A DNA stretch of 54,435 nt from Herpetosiphonaceae bacterium (lineage in GTDB: Bacteria; Chloroflexota; Chloroflexia; Chloroflexales; Kallotenuaceae). The stretch spans positions 1 to 54,435 of the forward strand of contig JACDGP010000021.1 in the NCBI GenBank assembly GCA_013821605.1. Direction: 5' to 3'. Below, piece by piece: positions 45,090-54,155 of the stretch (its first letter is position 1; each line of letters opens with the position of its first letter). The position numbers and the translations under genes are program-made. The notes under the pieces were generated by a model that worked only from the letters and a program-made list of their open reading frames with translations, did no database searches and was not told the DNA's origin.

Positions 45090-45582
45090 GTAGCGAGCGT
45101 GCGGATATATTGGCCTCGTGTTCGAGTGCACCGTAAGCATCATTCGCGAAATCAAGAAAGCGGCGCGTATTGCCCGCTACTACTCCGACTTATGTAGCAC
45201 GTAGCTTCGCCCAGGCACCATTCCCACATGCCTGCTCGACGGCTTGGTTGAACTCTGCATCTGTAATGCCGTCACGCTTACACTCGATCACGGCAAATGG
45301 TCGTTTCTGCGCTGCGTCCTCGAAGATCACAATGTCAGCCCGATCTTTTGGGGTACGGTCTGGAACAGTCAATTCGATGCCAATGCGGTCGGCTGCATAC
45401 TGGTATTGGTAGATCAACTCAGCCCAAAACTCGGCTCGTACTCGCTCTTCCGGATCGGCATATTTTTCGATGTGATTGGCTGCAATGTACTTAATCTTTT
45501 GCTGCTTGCCTTCACCGATCAGTTCGGCGTGTCCATCTTTAAGAGCATGTTGGAGGTGGGTCATGCTGAAGCTATCCTTCAC
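45090..45582 (-). pseudogene. type I restriction HsdR N-terminal remnant with internal stop
   Basis: The open part encodes an HsdR N-terminal nuclease domain: RVRAEFWAELIYQY, LTVPDRTPKDRADIVIFED, PFAVIECKRDG (catalytic D ... ExK) and EFNQAVEQACGNGAW. It stops at TAA 45190-45192 after KLRAT. The same frame continues past this codon as VGVVAGNTRRFLDFANDA, exactly the expected sequence, so the TAA replaced a Tyr-type codon. The match fades around 45090, where the DUF433 promoter begins. The helicase part and hsdM/hsdS are absent. Confidence 0.85.
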
Positions 45583-45604
45583 TGTTGCTTAGATAAAAAG
45601 GGAA

Positions 45605-45642
45605 CGAAAAAAGAAAACCACCTGCCACAATGAGCAGGTGGT
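45605..45642 (-). terminator. rho-independent terminator after hisS
   Basis: On the minus strand a 9-bp stem (45634-45642 with 45617-45625) is followed by TTTTCTTTTTT. It ends the DUF4230-era-hisS transcript. Confidence 0.85.
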
Positions 45643-45687
45643 CTGTAGTCTATCATATATGTTCTGCTTGGAGTGAACTGCTTCTTT

Positions 45688-45736
45688 CCCCTCGCCCGCG
45701 CACTGGGAGAGGGGTGACCCGCAGGTCGGGGTGAGG
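45688..45736. repeat. REP-like palindromic intergenic element
   Basis: CCCCTC ... GAGAGGGG followed by CCCGCAGGTCGGGGTGAGGG. Sequences of this type recur between genes in many GC-rich genomes. Only one copy is in this window. Confidence 0.45.
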
Positions 45737-45804
45737 GCCGTCCTGCACACCTCACAAAACTTTTACGGCCACCCCGAGACGAGATACCTAGGGAATGCCT
45801 CATT

Positions 45805-47106
45805 TTAAGTGCCTCCTACCGCGCCCACCACCGCCTCGCGTCGCACATTACGTTGCTCCCCGCTCCTTAAATCGCGGACGACCACTTCGCCCTTAGCCAA
45901 TTCGTCGGGACCTACGATCAACGCGAACGGGATCGTCTTGACCGCCGCTTCTTTAAGCTGTTTTCCAAGTTTATCAGGAGCCAGGGCCGTAATCGTTGCT
46001 ATGCCGGCCCGTCGCAGTTCGCTGGCCAGACGCAGCGCCTCGCCTGCTAGCTCCGCACTAAAAATGGTGACATAGGCGGTGACTGCACCCTGACTTTGTG
46101 GTCCTAGCCCAAGCTCTGTCATCACGATCTGCAAACGTTCAATGCCGAAGGCGGTCCCAACCGTCGGCACCGCGCGATCTGCGAAGGTGCCGATCAAGTT
46201 GTCATAACGCCCTCCACCCAGCAGCGACCCAATCGGCGGTTGCTCGATCACCGCCTCGAAGACCGTGCCTGTATAATAGGACAGGCCACGCGCTAACCGC
46301 GGTGCAACGTCATATGTGGCCGGATCGATCCCCAGGTCTTGCAAGTAGCCGACGACGGCGCGTAACTCTTGCACTGCTGCCGCGCCCCGTGCATCACTGC
46401 CAAGCTGCGCTGCGACAGCCTCTAGCACTTCTGCCGTAGGACCGTCGAGTTGCGTAAAGCGTATAATCTCCTCGGCTGCTTCCGCTGCGATGCCACCCTG
46501 CAGCAACTGTTCGCGCACGCCTTGCGCCCCAATCTTGTCAAACTTGTCGATGGCACGATATACACCACCCGCCGCCGCTTCGTCCACGCCCACCACCCGC
46601 GCCAGTGCGCTTAAGATTTCGCGGTTGTTCAACAGGACACGGAACCCTCTGAAGCCCAGGGCTTGGAGCGCTTCGCTGATCACCGCGATAATTTCGGCAT
46701 CGGCCAGCGGACCACCCGCTCCCACCGTGTCGAGGTCGAACTGGTAGAACTCGCGGAAGCGTCCTCGCTGCTGTCGTTCGCCGCGGTACGAGGGTCCGAC
46801 CGCCCAGCGCCGGAACGGCAGTGTGATCTCGTTCGGGTACTGTGCGATCACACGCGCCAGTGATACTGTCTGATCATAGCGCAAGGCCAACCGGTCATCG
46901 CCATATTGCAACCGGTAGATCAACTTCTCGTCGTCACCCAGCTTGCCCGCGATTGTATCTTCGTACTCGACAATCGGCGTTTGCATCGGCTCGAAACCAT
47001 ATCTTGTGGCGACCGCAGTCAAGGTGCTAATAATATACTGCCGCAGGCGCATGTCGCCCGGCAGATAATCTTTCATCCCTTTATAGGTTTGTGCTTTGGC
47101 TGGCAT
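45805..47106 (-). CDS. hisS: histidyl-tRNA synthetase
   Basis: A 433-residue class II synthetase. Motif 2 appears as RGERQQRGRFREFYQFD, the histidine-binding site as LARGLSYYTGTVFE, and motif 3 as GGGRYDNLIG. The C-terminal anticodon domain (VTAYVTIFSAELAGEALRLA) is complete. AAGGGG lies before the ATG. It is the last gene after era, 17 bases downstream. Confidence 0.96.
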   Translation of the reverse strand: MPAKAQTYKGMKDYLPGDMRLRQYIISTLTAVATRYGFEPMQTPIVEYEDTIAGKLGDDEKLIYRLQYGDDRLALRYDQTVSLARVIAQYPNEITLPFRRWAVGPSYRGERQQRGRFREFYQFDLDTVGAGGPLADAEIIAVISEALQALGFRGFRVLLNNREILSALARVVGVDEAAAGGVYRAIDKFDKIGAQGVREQLLQGGIAAEAAEEIIRFTQLDGPTAEVLEAVAAQLGSDARGAAAVQELRAVVGYLQDLGIDPATYDVAPRLARGLSYYTGTVFEAVIEQPPIGSLLGGGRYDNLIGTFADRAVPTVGTAFGIERLQIVMTELGLGPQSQGAVTAYVTIFSAELAGEALRLASELRRAGIATITALAPDKLGKQLKEAAVKTIPFALIVGPDELAKGEVVVRDLRSGEQRNVRREAVVGAVGGT

Positions 47107-47123
47107 CAGAACCCCTTACCCTC

Positions 47124-48542
47124 TTATGACTTCAACTTCTTAATATCGTAGCCCAGCCAGTGCAACGCCGAAGGATCGCTCCGCCAATCCTTCCGTACCT
47201 TGACCCACAAATCCAGAAACACTGGTCGGCCCAGCAGCCGTTCGATCTCATAACGCGCCGCTGCCCCAATCTTCTTGAGCATCTGGCCCCGGTCGCCAAT
47301 GATGATGCCTTTATGCCCATCGCGCTCGACATTGACCGTTGCACGAATATACAGCCGTTCGCCGCGCTCTTCCCATTCCTCGACTTCGACCGCCACGCCA
47401 TGCGGCACTTCTTGTTGTGTATTCAGCAGCACCTTTTCACGCACCAGTTCAGCGACTTGCTCGCGTGGCGACAAATCGGTTTGCTGATCCTCTGGAAAAA
47501 GCCTGGGACCCATCGGCAAGCGTTGGATGATCTCCTCCAGCAGCCCTTCGATGCCCTCGGCTTCTTTCGCCGAAACGGCGACCTCCATCTCCCACGGTCC
47601 CATCTCCTGAAACGCTTGCAAATAGAGATCGACATGGTGGGCGATATCGACCTTGTTTAGAACCAGGATCGTCGGCTTATGTGCTTTTTTGATCGACTCG
47701 GCAATTATGCGATCCTGGGATGTCGGCGGCTCGGTTGCATCAACCACGAAGCAGATCACATCAGCGTCTGGGATCGAGCGCCGTGCCGCTTCGACCATGT
47801 ATTCACCCAACTGTGACTGTGGTTTATGCAAACCGGGCGTGTCGACAAAGACGATCTGTGCCTGAGGACGATTCAAGATTCCGCGTACCACAATCCGCGT
47901 CGTCTGTGGCTTGGGCGATACAATCGAAAGCTTGGCACCGAAGTAGGCGTTCAGCAATGTAGACTTGCCGACATTGGGCTTCCCCACCAGGGCTACCAGT
48001 CCCACCCGTACCTCTTCATCCGAAATCCGTGGTGGTGCTGCTACCTCGTCGTGTTCGACCTCGTCCTCACGTGCGCCTGCGTCGCTGGTGACCTCCGTGG
48101 CAAAGACTGCCGCTCCTTCGGTCCCCTCCTCATCTGATCCAAACACTTCGACGATCGAGGGCTGGAGCCAGCGCAGTCGCTGCGCGATCTCGAACTCCAT
48201 ATCCGCGATAAACTCAATCCCCAAGGCTCGACCCGTCCGGTCCCGATCAATGATCGCTTGGTAGGGCAAATCGACATGCGTATCCGGCGTCTCCTGGCTG
48301 AAAGTCAGCCGGAGTACGGTGTCGTCATGATCCAGATGAACCTCAGGATGCGTGAGCGCATCGCGCAACGCCGTGACCGGTAGGTCTTTGCCGATCTCAA
48401 CATGAAACGCGACGATTTGTCCCGCCGCGTCCAGTAAAAACATCCCTGGAAACTCAGCCTGATCGCTATCTTCGCCTTCGTCGATTGGCGTGAAGTAGGC
48501 ATACAGTGTGCGTGCATCCGGATCAAAGGTCAATTCAAGCAT
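47124..48542 (-). CDS. era: Era GTPase fused to two N-terminal DUF2283-like units
   Basis: A 472-residue protein. Residues 178-472 are a complete Era: G1 GKPNVGKST (187-195), DTPGLH (G3), NKVD (G4), and a C-terminal KH domain with GHKGIIIGDRGQMLKKIG. Residues 1-115 hold two DUF2283-like units, LELTFDPDARTLYAYF ... GQIVAFHVEI and VLRLTFSQETPDTHVDLP ... GRALGIEFI, joined to the GTPase by an acidic linker (135-177). The start at 48542 has AAGGA six bases upstream. Era assists 30S assembly; DUF2283 is a small domain of unknown function that is not known to me as part of Era. Confidence 0.93.
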   Translation of the reverse strand: MLELTFDPDARTLYAYFTPIDEGEDSDQAEFPGMFLLDAAGQIVAFHVEIGKDLPVTALRDALTHPEVHLDHDDTVLRLTFSQETPDTHVDLPYQAIIDRDRTGRALGIEFIADMEFEIAQRLRWLQPSIVEVFGSDEEGTEGAAVFATEVTSDAGAREDEVEHDEVAAPPRISDEEVRVGLVALVGKPNVGKSTLLNAYFGAKLSIVSPKPQTTRIVVRGILNRPQAQIVFVDTPGLHKPQSQLGEYMVEAARRSIPDADVICFVVDATEPPTSQDRIIAESIKKAHKPTILVLNKVDIAHHVDLYLQAFQEMGPWEMEVAVSAKEAEGIEGLLEEIIQRLPMGPRLFPEDQQTDLSPREQVAELVREKVLLNTQQEVPHGVAVEVEEWEERGERLYIRATVNVERDGHKGIIIGDRGQMLKKIGAAARYEIERLLGRPVFLDLWVKVRKDWRSDPSALHWLGYDIKKLKS

Positions 48543-48550
48543 AGTTATCC

Positions 48551-49285
48551 TTATTGTGTGCCGGTCTGTGGTGCAGCCGGCGGTGGCGGCAGTGGTGCTC
48601 CGCCGGGCAATGTACATACGCCCGCTTGTGTTTTCACTGTCACCTGCGTAAATTTCAAGTTCTTCAGGAGCACTTCCATCTGGTGTTGCCCATTAATATT
48701 GGCCTGGTCGATAACACCGCCATCACAGGCTGCCCGCAAAATTTCTTGCTCGGCGATGCGGCGCGCCTCGGTTTCCAGCCCCGCGTTACCTTTGGTCGCA
48801 ACCCCAGTTTGGCGTTCGTACACCACCGTTTTACTGTTGTCGAGCTTATAGCTCAAAACCTCGGCCGGCGGCAGCGTCAAGGTAACGCTGGTGCCATCGG
48901 CACCGACCAGAATATCTTGATCCCGCAACTTAGACAGATCAAAGCCGGCGATCACGTCGCCATGCGCGATCAACAACAGCTTATCGCCCAGAAACAGGTT
49001 ATATACTGCATTCCCCTGTTGTCCGGCCTGAATCACCTTTTCGGCAATATAGGTCGTCGTTTCAAGCTTATTGAGTGCTTTAATCGACTGAATAACTGCC
49101 GGTCGGCTCGCGTCCACTGCGGTTGGTCGGGCTGCGATCGGGTTAGAAATGGTTGGAAAGAGATTTTTGGTCGCTTTGTTAACCGAAAAATAAAAAAAGC
49201 CCGCGATTGCGATACCTACGAGCGCCAAGATCAGCGCGCCGCGTACACAACCACTGCCTTGTGAAACATCATCATCATAATACAT
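48551..49285 (-). CDS. DUF4230 domain protein, membrane-anchored
   Basis: A 244-residue protein with an N-terminal anchor (about 14-35) and an exported DUF4230 domain: KLETTTYIAEKVIQ, LLLIAHGDVIAGFDLSKL, VTLTLPPAEVLS. A Pro-rich tail ends the chain. The role of DUF4230 is unknown. GAGGATCAGT precedes the ATG, and the stop lies eight bases before the era start. Confidence 0.85.
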   Translation of the reverse strand: MYYDDDVSQGSGCVRGALILALVGIAIAGFFYFSVNKATKNLFPTISNPIAARPTAVDASRPAVIQSIKALNKLETTTYIAEKVIQAGQQGNAVYNLFLGDKLLLIAHGDVIAGFDLSKLRDQDILVGADGTSVTLTLPPAEVLSYKLDNSKTVVYERQTGVATKGNAGLETEARRIAEQEILRAACDGGVIDQANINGQHQMEVLLKNLKFTQVTVKTQAGVCTLPGGAPLPPPPAAPQTGTQ

Positions 49286-49368
49286 ACTGATCCTCGCGGC
49301 ACTATCCGCTCCTAGCTCCTCTTAAGCAAGTGCATATGGGAGCGAAGTATAGCACGTGCCCTCTGCTC

Positions 49369-50877
49369 TTACGGCTTTTGCTCCTCCTCGGATGCAAGCA
49401 GCGAACCCGTGCCATGTGTTGCCGGTAGGCTCAAATTAATCCACAACCGTTGACCATTACTGCCCTCAATCTTTAGTTCACCACCATGCCGTTCGACGAT
49501 GGCTTGCATGATCTGTAAGCCCAGACTCATTTCGGCTTGGCCAGTTGTAGCTGGGACCGGTCGCTGTGTGAGCGCTGCCTCCGGCGGATCGGTAACCAGC
49601 TGCTCAGCGAGGATGACCTCGACCATGCGCCCGCGCTGTACCAGGATCTCGATTGCACTTCCCTCACCGGCAAACTTTCTGATGCTGCGCACGATACTAC
49701 GCATGACCTGTTCAATCCGGTCGAGATCGGCATCGACCCATGCCGTCGCTGCCCCATACATATGGAGCGGCGGTCTCGATGTTTTGTGCTGCTCGGCTTG
49801 TAGCACCTCGCGTAGCACCTCAACCAGATCGAAGCGGGCAATATCAAGTTCTAGCCGGCCTGCATGAATACTGCTCACATCCAACAGTTGACTCACCAGC
49901 CGTGTAATCCGATCCGCTTGATCATCGATCGTCTGGAGTGAGCGCCGGACCGGCTCCATATCGGGCAGATTGGCAATGCGTTTGAGTGCAAGTTGAGCAT
50001 ACCCTTTGAGTGTCGTGACGGGCGTCTTAAGCTCGTGGGCCGCCACCGACAGAAACTCTTCTTTAAGTCGCACAGCCATCCGTTCCTCAGTCGCGTCATG
50101 CACCACCGCAACGGCTCCCAACGCGGTCCCGTCCTCAGCCCGTACGGGCCGTGCTTCGATCTGTAGGATGCGTTCGCCGTCCTCTCGATGCATTTGGCAC
50201 TCACCCTGCACCACACTATCGGCAATCGCCCGATCCAGTCCTAGTTGGTCATAGGGTGCCGGTATGCCTAACTGCTTGGGTAGTAGACTGATCACCGGCC
50301 CGAGCACGTTGGGTACATACTGGAACAAGCGCTCGGCTGCCTCGTTGGCGAGCACGATCTGTCCCTGCTGGTCGCATAAGATCACGCTATCGCCCATCGC
50401 TCGTAATGTCGCGATCAACTGGGCATTGCGTGCCGCCACGATTGCCCCCTGCCGGCTCAGTTCGTCCTGCAATATGCGATGAGCGGTGAAGTCATGGCTG
50501 GTAAAGGCTGCCCCAATGATCTCGTCCTGCTCGTTGACCAGTGGCGTTATGACCGTGTGGAGGACGCAGCGGCTGTCTTCAGTCGAGTAGTCGTGCATCG
50601 CTTCGTGCCGTGGCAGTTGTCGCTCAAAGATCGCCCGGCACAGTGCTTCAGTTTCCGATCGCCAGGGTTCGCGCATCACCTCAAGCAGGTTGGTACCCTG
50701 GATCCGCTGCTGGAGCAATGGCTCGCTCTGATTCCCGCGCGTGAATTGCTCCCACGCAGCATTAACAGCCACGATACGAAAGTCTGGATCGATGGTGTAG
50801 ATCAGTGCTGTGCTTGCATCCCATGCTCCCCGTCGATGTAACATAACGAGGTCATGATCCAGTTTCGCCTGCTCCAT
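49369..50877 (-). CDS. two-PAS histidine kinase-like protein with degenerate ATPase domain
   Basis: A 502-residue soluble sensor. PAS 1 (about 24-130) and PAS 2 (about 155-265) precede a HisKA helix pair with the phospho-acceptor His281 in SVAAHELKTPVTTLKGY. The HATPase domain (350-485) is unusual. The N-box reads VMRSIVRSIRKF (391-402), so both expected Asn residues are Ser (394, 398). No DxGxG (G1) is found, while a G2-like SLGLQIMQAIVERHGG remains. It probably cannot bind ATP normally. No response regulator is adjacent. It follows purN by 98 bases, perhaps as a separate unit. Confidence 0.86.
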   Translation of the reverse strand: MEQAKLDHDLVMLHRRGAWDASTALIYTIDPDFRIVAVNAAWEQFTRGNQSEPLLQQRIQGTNLLEVMREPWRSETEALCRAIFERQLPRHEAMHDYSTEDSRCVLHTVITPLVNEQDEIIGAAFTSHDFTAHRILQDELSRQGAIVAARNAQLIATLRAMGDSVILCDQQGQIVLANEAAERLFQYVPNVLGPVISLLPKQLGIPAPYDQLGLDRAIADSVVQGECQMHREDGERILQIEARPVRAEDGTALGAVAVVHDATEERMAVRLKEEFLSVAAHELKTPVTTLKGYAQLALKRIANLPDMEPVRRSLQTIDDQADRITRLVSQLLDVSSIHAGRLELDIARFDLVEVLREVLQAEQHKTSRPPLHMYGAATAWVDADLDRIEQVMRSIVRSIRKFAGEGSAIEILVQRGRMVEVILAEQLVTDPPEAALTQRPVPATTGQAEMSLGLQIMQAIVERHGGELKIEGSNGQRLWINLSLPATHGTGSLLASEEEQKP

Positions 50878-50975
50878 AAACGTTTGCCCTACCCTTCCTG
50901 TCGCCGCTCAAACGATCCTTTCGCGTGACGTCTGATGATGCGTTGGCAAGGATTGGGCCACAAAGGTAAAAATAG

Positions 50976-51611
50976 CTATGGCGCTGGACTCCCCTGCGCA
51001 AGCTCCCGCACGATCTGGACGATCAGTGGCCGCTCGACCTGCTTAATCCGCTCGTGCAAGCTTGCTTCGGTATCATCGGGCAAAATCGGGACGCGAACCT
51101 GCGCCAATATCGGACCGACATCAACCTCTTCTGTCACTCGGTGGATCGTACAACCGGTTACCGGCAGACCCAGCATGAGCGCATCACGGACCGCATGTGC
51201 TCCGCGAATAACTGGGATCACCTGTCCGTCGGATAGGGGCATCGTTGCTGCGCCATCGCTAGGCAGCAGTGCAGGATGCTGGTTAATCATTCGATCGGCA
51301 AACTGTGCCACGAACCGGCTCGACATAACCCGCATCCAGCCTGCCATCACGACCAGATCAGGGGCAAAGGCCGCGATAACGCGTGCCACGACCTCCTCCC
51401 ACGCGTGCCGCGCTTCGCTGTCTTTTGGGTGCCGCAGTGGCAAGCAAACGGTAGCTACATTCGCCCGCAGACCGCGCTCAATACCCGCCGCCTTACTTCG
51501 GTCCGCCACGACTGCCACCACCTCATAACCTGTCTGGTCATCCAATAATGCCTGTAGATTCGACCCACTGCCGGAAACGAGCACCACGACCCGGAATGCT
51601 GCGTCTGTCAT
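50976..51611 (-). CDS. purN: phosphoribosylglycinamide formyltransferase
   Basis: A 211-residue PurN. The phosphate loop is VLVSGSGSNLQALL. The catalytic Asn and His lie in INQHPALLPSDG, and the Asp in TEEVDVGPIL. It transfers formyl from 10-formyl-THF to GAR in purine synthesis. The loop after LLPS (DGAATMPLSDGQV) is a few residues longer than the common PAFPG version. It starts two bases after purD. Confidence 0.93.
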   Translation of the reverse strand: MTDAAFRVVVLVSGSGSNLQALLDDQTGYEVVAVVADRSKAAGIERGLRANVATVCLPLRHPKDSEARHAWEEVVARVIAAFAPDLVVMAGWMRVMSSRFVAQFADRMINQHPALLPSDGAATMPLSDGQVIPVIRGAHAVRDALMLGLPVTGCTIHRVTEEVDVGPILAQVRVPILPDDTEASLHERIKQVERPLIVQIVRELAQGSPAP

Positions 51612-51613
51612 CT

Positions 51614-52873
51614 TCAGTGATGCTCAACCGTTAGGCCGCGCTGGCCGATATCGCTACGCATCTGCTTGCCTGCGAACGCTACCTGCTGCGCAAGGGCATA
51701 CGCCCGCTCGGCTGCCTCGGCTAGCGTCGGCGCTTGACCCACCACCGTCAGGACCCGACCGCCAGCGGTAACCAAGCCCTCGCCTGCGAGTGCCGTACCC
51801 CCTTGAAAGATCAAACCATCACCCACCGCCGCTGGCAGATCGATCCGATCCCCTTTACGCGGCGCTTCGGGATAGCCCGCTGCTGCCAGTACCACCCCCA
51901 GCGCAGCTCCTGCGTACCAACGCACCATATCGGCCTGGAGGCGTCCCTCGACACACGCCAGCATAATCTCTAGCAAGTCACCGTCGAGCAGCGGCAGCAA
52001 CGCTTGTGTTTCGGGATCGCCAAAGCGCGCATTAAACTCCAGCACCTGCACGCCTGTTGGTGTCAACATCAGCCCGGCATACAATACGCCCACCAATGGC
52101 GTGCCCTCTGCTGCCAGCGCGCGCAATACCGGCTCAAAAATGCGTCCTTGTAATGACCCAACGAGCGTCTCGTCAACTTGGGGGAGTGGTGCATACGCCC
52201 CCATACCGCCGGTGTTAGGTCCCTGATCACCATCCAGCAGCCGCTTGTGATCCTGGGCCGGCAAAAGTGGTACCGCCTTCACACCATCGCATAGCGCCAG
52301 CAACGACAGCTCTTCGCCGCTCAGCGGCTCCTCCAAAATGAGCGGCATGCCCGTGCTGCCGAAGCTATCGATCGCGGCATGTAGCTCCTCTGCGCTCTGC
52401 GCTACTACGACGCCTTTGCCCGCTGCTAGGCCATCCAGCTTGATCACCCGCCACTGCTCCCACGGCTCGCTGCGCAGGAAAGCATGCGCCGCTGCACCAT
52501 CTCCGAAGCTCCGAAAGCGAGCCGTGGGAATGCCGACCCGCTGCATCAACTGCTTGCTCCAAACCTTGCTCGACTCGATCCGTGCCGCCGCCTTGGTCGG
52601 ACCAAAGCAGCGTATACCCACTGTCGCCAGTGCGTCGGCCAGCCCCGCTTCCAGGGCCGCTTCGGGCCCAATCACGACCAGATCGACTCGGGCCTCCTGC
52701 GCAACTGCGACCAGGCCTCCCACATCATCGGCTGCCACAGCCACATTTTGCCCAAGCGTTGCCGTCCCCGGATTACCGGGCGCAATCAGCAGCTTGTCGG
52801 TGCGCGGCGATTGGCGTAACTTCCAGGCTAGCGCATGCTCCCGCCCGCCGCTACCGACGACCAATACATTCAT
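51614..52873 (-). CDS. purD: phosphoribosylamine-glycine ligase
   Basis: A 419-residue ATP-grasp enzyme. The N-terminus VLVVGSGGREHALAWKL, the ATP-grasp segment LILEEPLSGEELSLLALCDG, and DGDQGPNTGGMGAY are all typical. It joins glycine to phosphoribosylamine, the step just before purN. The ATG overlaps the stop of the JAMM protease gene by four bases. Confidence 0.95.
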   Translation of the reverse strand: MNVLVVGSGGREHALAWKLRQSPRTDKLLIAPGNPGTATLGQNVAVAADDVGGLVAVAQEARVDLVVIGPEAALEAGLADALATVGIRCFGPTKAAARIESSKVWSKQLMQRVGIPTARFRSFGDGAAAHAFLRSEPWEQWRVIKLDGLAAGKGVVVAQSAEELHAAIDSFGSTGMPLILEEPLSGEELSLLALCDGVKAVPLLPAQDHKRLLDGDQGPNTGGMGAYAPLPQVDETLVGSLQGRIFEPVLRALAAEGTPLVGVLYAGLMLTPTGVQVLEFNARFGDPETQALLPLLDGDLLEIMLACVEGRLQADMVRWYAGAALGVVLAAAGYPEAPRKGDRIDLPAAVGDGLIFQGGTALAGEGLVTAGGRVLTVVGQAPTLAEAAERAYALAQQVAFAGKQMRSDIGQRGLTVEHH

Positions 52874-53292
52874 TCGGCTTCACCTGTCGCTGACTCGATC
52901 TGGAGCAAACAAGGTTGCAACTGTGCTCTACGCTGCTGCCACCCGCACACCGCCAGGCCGCGATCGCGCACCGCGATAATCACCACCGGAACGTCATCCC
53001 ACATCATTGCCCGGTCAGTTAGTGAAGGAAAGGGAGCCTGGTTGGGATGGCTGTGGTAAAAGCCGATGATCTCCGAACCTTGTGCTCGGGCATCGTGATC
53101 GGCCCGCAGCAAGGTGGCTGCGTCAAGCATAAAACGGTGTGCCGGCTCGGTTGCCACATTCTGACCGACCACGACCTGCCCGACGCTCTGCTCCCCTGGC
53201 GCACCGACCAGCACACCGCACACTTCGTGCTCCCCGTCACGCCGGGCATGTTCGCACATCTGCTCAAACAGCAGAAGGGGCATCCGTAACAT
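52870..53292 (-). CDS. JAMM/MPN+ metallopeptidase (M67)
   Basis: A 140-residue stand-alone JAMM domain. The catalytic Glu is in EVCGVLVG, and the zinc motif H-x-H-x7-S-x2-D is complete: FYHSHPNQAPFPSLTD. Bacterial JAMM proteins cleave the C-terminal extensions of ubiquitin-like sulfur carriers (ThiS, MoaD, CysO types). No such carrier or E1-like gene is nearby; the neighbours are purD and a PRC-barrel protein. Confidence 0.9.
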   Translation of the reverse strand: MLRMPLLLFEQMCEHARRDGEHEVCGVLVGAPGEQSVGQVVVGQNVATEPAHRFMLDAATLLRADHDARAQGSEIIGFYHSHPNQAPFPSLTDRAMMWDDVPVVIIAVRDRGLAVCGWQQRRAQLQPCLLQIESATGEAE

Positions 53293-53295
53293 GCC

Positions 53296-53877
53296 CTACG
53301 GCTGGTTGGTCAGATGCGTCGGTTGATCAGCCGATGGTGATGCCGCTGCCTTGCCGCCCAAGCGGATGTTCGTACTATCGAGTTCACTCACCTCTGCAAA
53401 CGGAATAGTTTGATCACCGACCAGCACTGCTTGCGGAAGCCCAGTGTCGGTTATGAGCCCATGAAACGTACCATCCCCACCAACCTTGGTACTCGAAGTT
53501 AGGACCACCGCCGTCTCCGCGACCGTTGACGTCGTCGTCGTGACATCAATCAACGTTGGATCGGCTAACCCCGCATTAACATCCGGTGCCGAGGCAATCG
53601 GCAAACCATCGACAAGTGTCGGTTGTTCTTCGCTGTGGGTCGTCATCTTGAAGGCGTTATAAGCCTTCCACTCTGACTCGTCACACTTCAGCATAATAGC
53701 TTCTGGCGTCGACTCGGTCACATCGCTAATCGGAACAACCCGTTCCGGTCCACCGAACAAACCAGGGTTCACGACGAGCTGATTAGCCACGCCGTTATCC
53801 ACGACGATCCGCGTCAGCTTCCCGAACTGACGATCCTCGCATCCCACCGAGGCACCTAGCACAAGCGTATGTTTCAT
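53296..53877 (-). CDS. PRC-barrel-like protein, two units
   Basis: A 193-residue protein with a PRC-barrel-like unit at each end: residues 4-60 (LVLGASVGCEDRQFGKLTRIVV ... RVVPISDV; in part GKLTRIVVDNG) and about 125-178 (VVLTSSTKVGG ... QTIPFAEVSELDSTNIRL). The middle is a Thr/Ser/Val-rich linker. PRC-barrels bind RNA or proteins, as in RimM. AGGAGG lies seven bases before the ATG. It opens the operon with the JAMM protease, purD and purN. Confidence 0.8.
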   Translation of the reverse strand: MKHTLVLGASVGCEDRQFGKLTRIVVDNGVANQLVVNPGLFGGPERVVPISDVTESTPEAIMLKCDESEWKAYNAFKMTTHSEEQPTLVDGLPIASAPDVNAGLADPTLIDVTTTTSTVAETAVVLTSSTKVGGDGTFHGLITDTGLPQAVLVGDQTIPFAEVSELDSTNIRLGGKAAASPSADQPTHLTNQP

Positions 53878-54075
53878 CGCTGTTCCTCCTGCATCAAGGC
53901 TATCGCTGCAAGCTTCATTCCACTACTGGAAGTGAGCCGCTCCCACCGTCGGTTTCCGTACTCCACGCAGTCCTTAGTCCTCAGCACTCGGAGCTTCGTG
54001 AACGCTGCTCCATACGCTTGCTGCATTGTCCATATTTGATGATCAAGCCTCGCTTCCTCTGCGATTGTAAGCGCT

Positions 54076-54155
54076 GCTCGGAAGGAGAGCGTTGCAGAAT
54101 TCGGCCTAGGAATTCCCGCTACCAAGTTTGGAGGATTTTTGACGTGGAGCAGGCG
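54076..54155. repeat. intergenic repeat, copy 1
   Basis: Aligns without gaps to 54344-54423 at a constant offset of 268 bases, with 13 mismatches in 80 by hand count. The left arm of its hairpin is degraded compared with copy 2. Confidence 0.75.

Noticed and set aside
45579-45803. 74-residue minus-strand frame after hisS
   Set aside because: It runs through a REP-like element and the hisS terminator, so it is non-coding.
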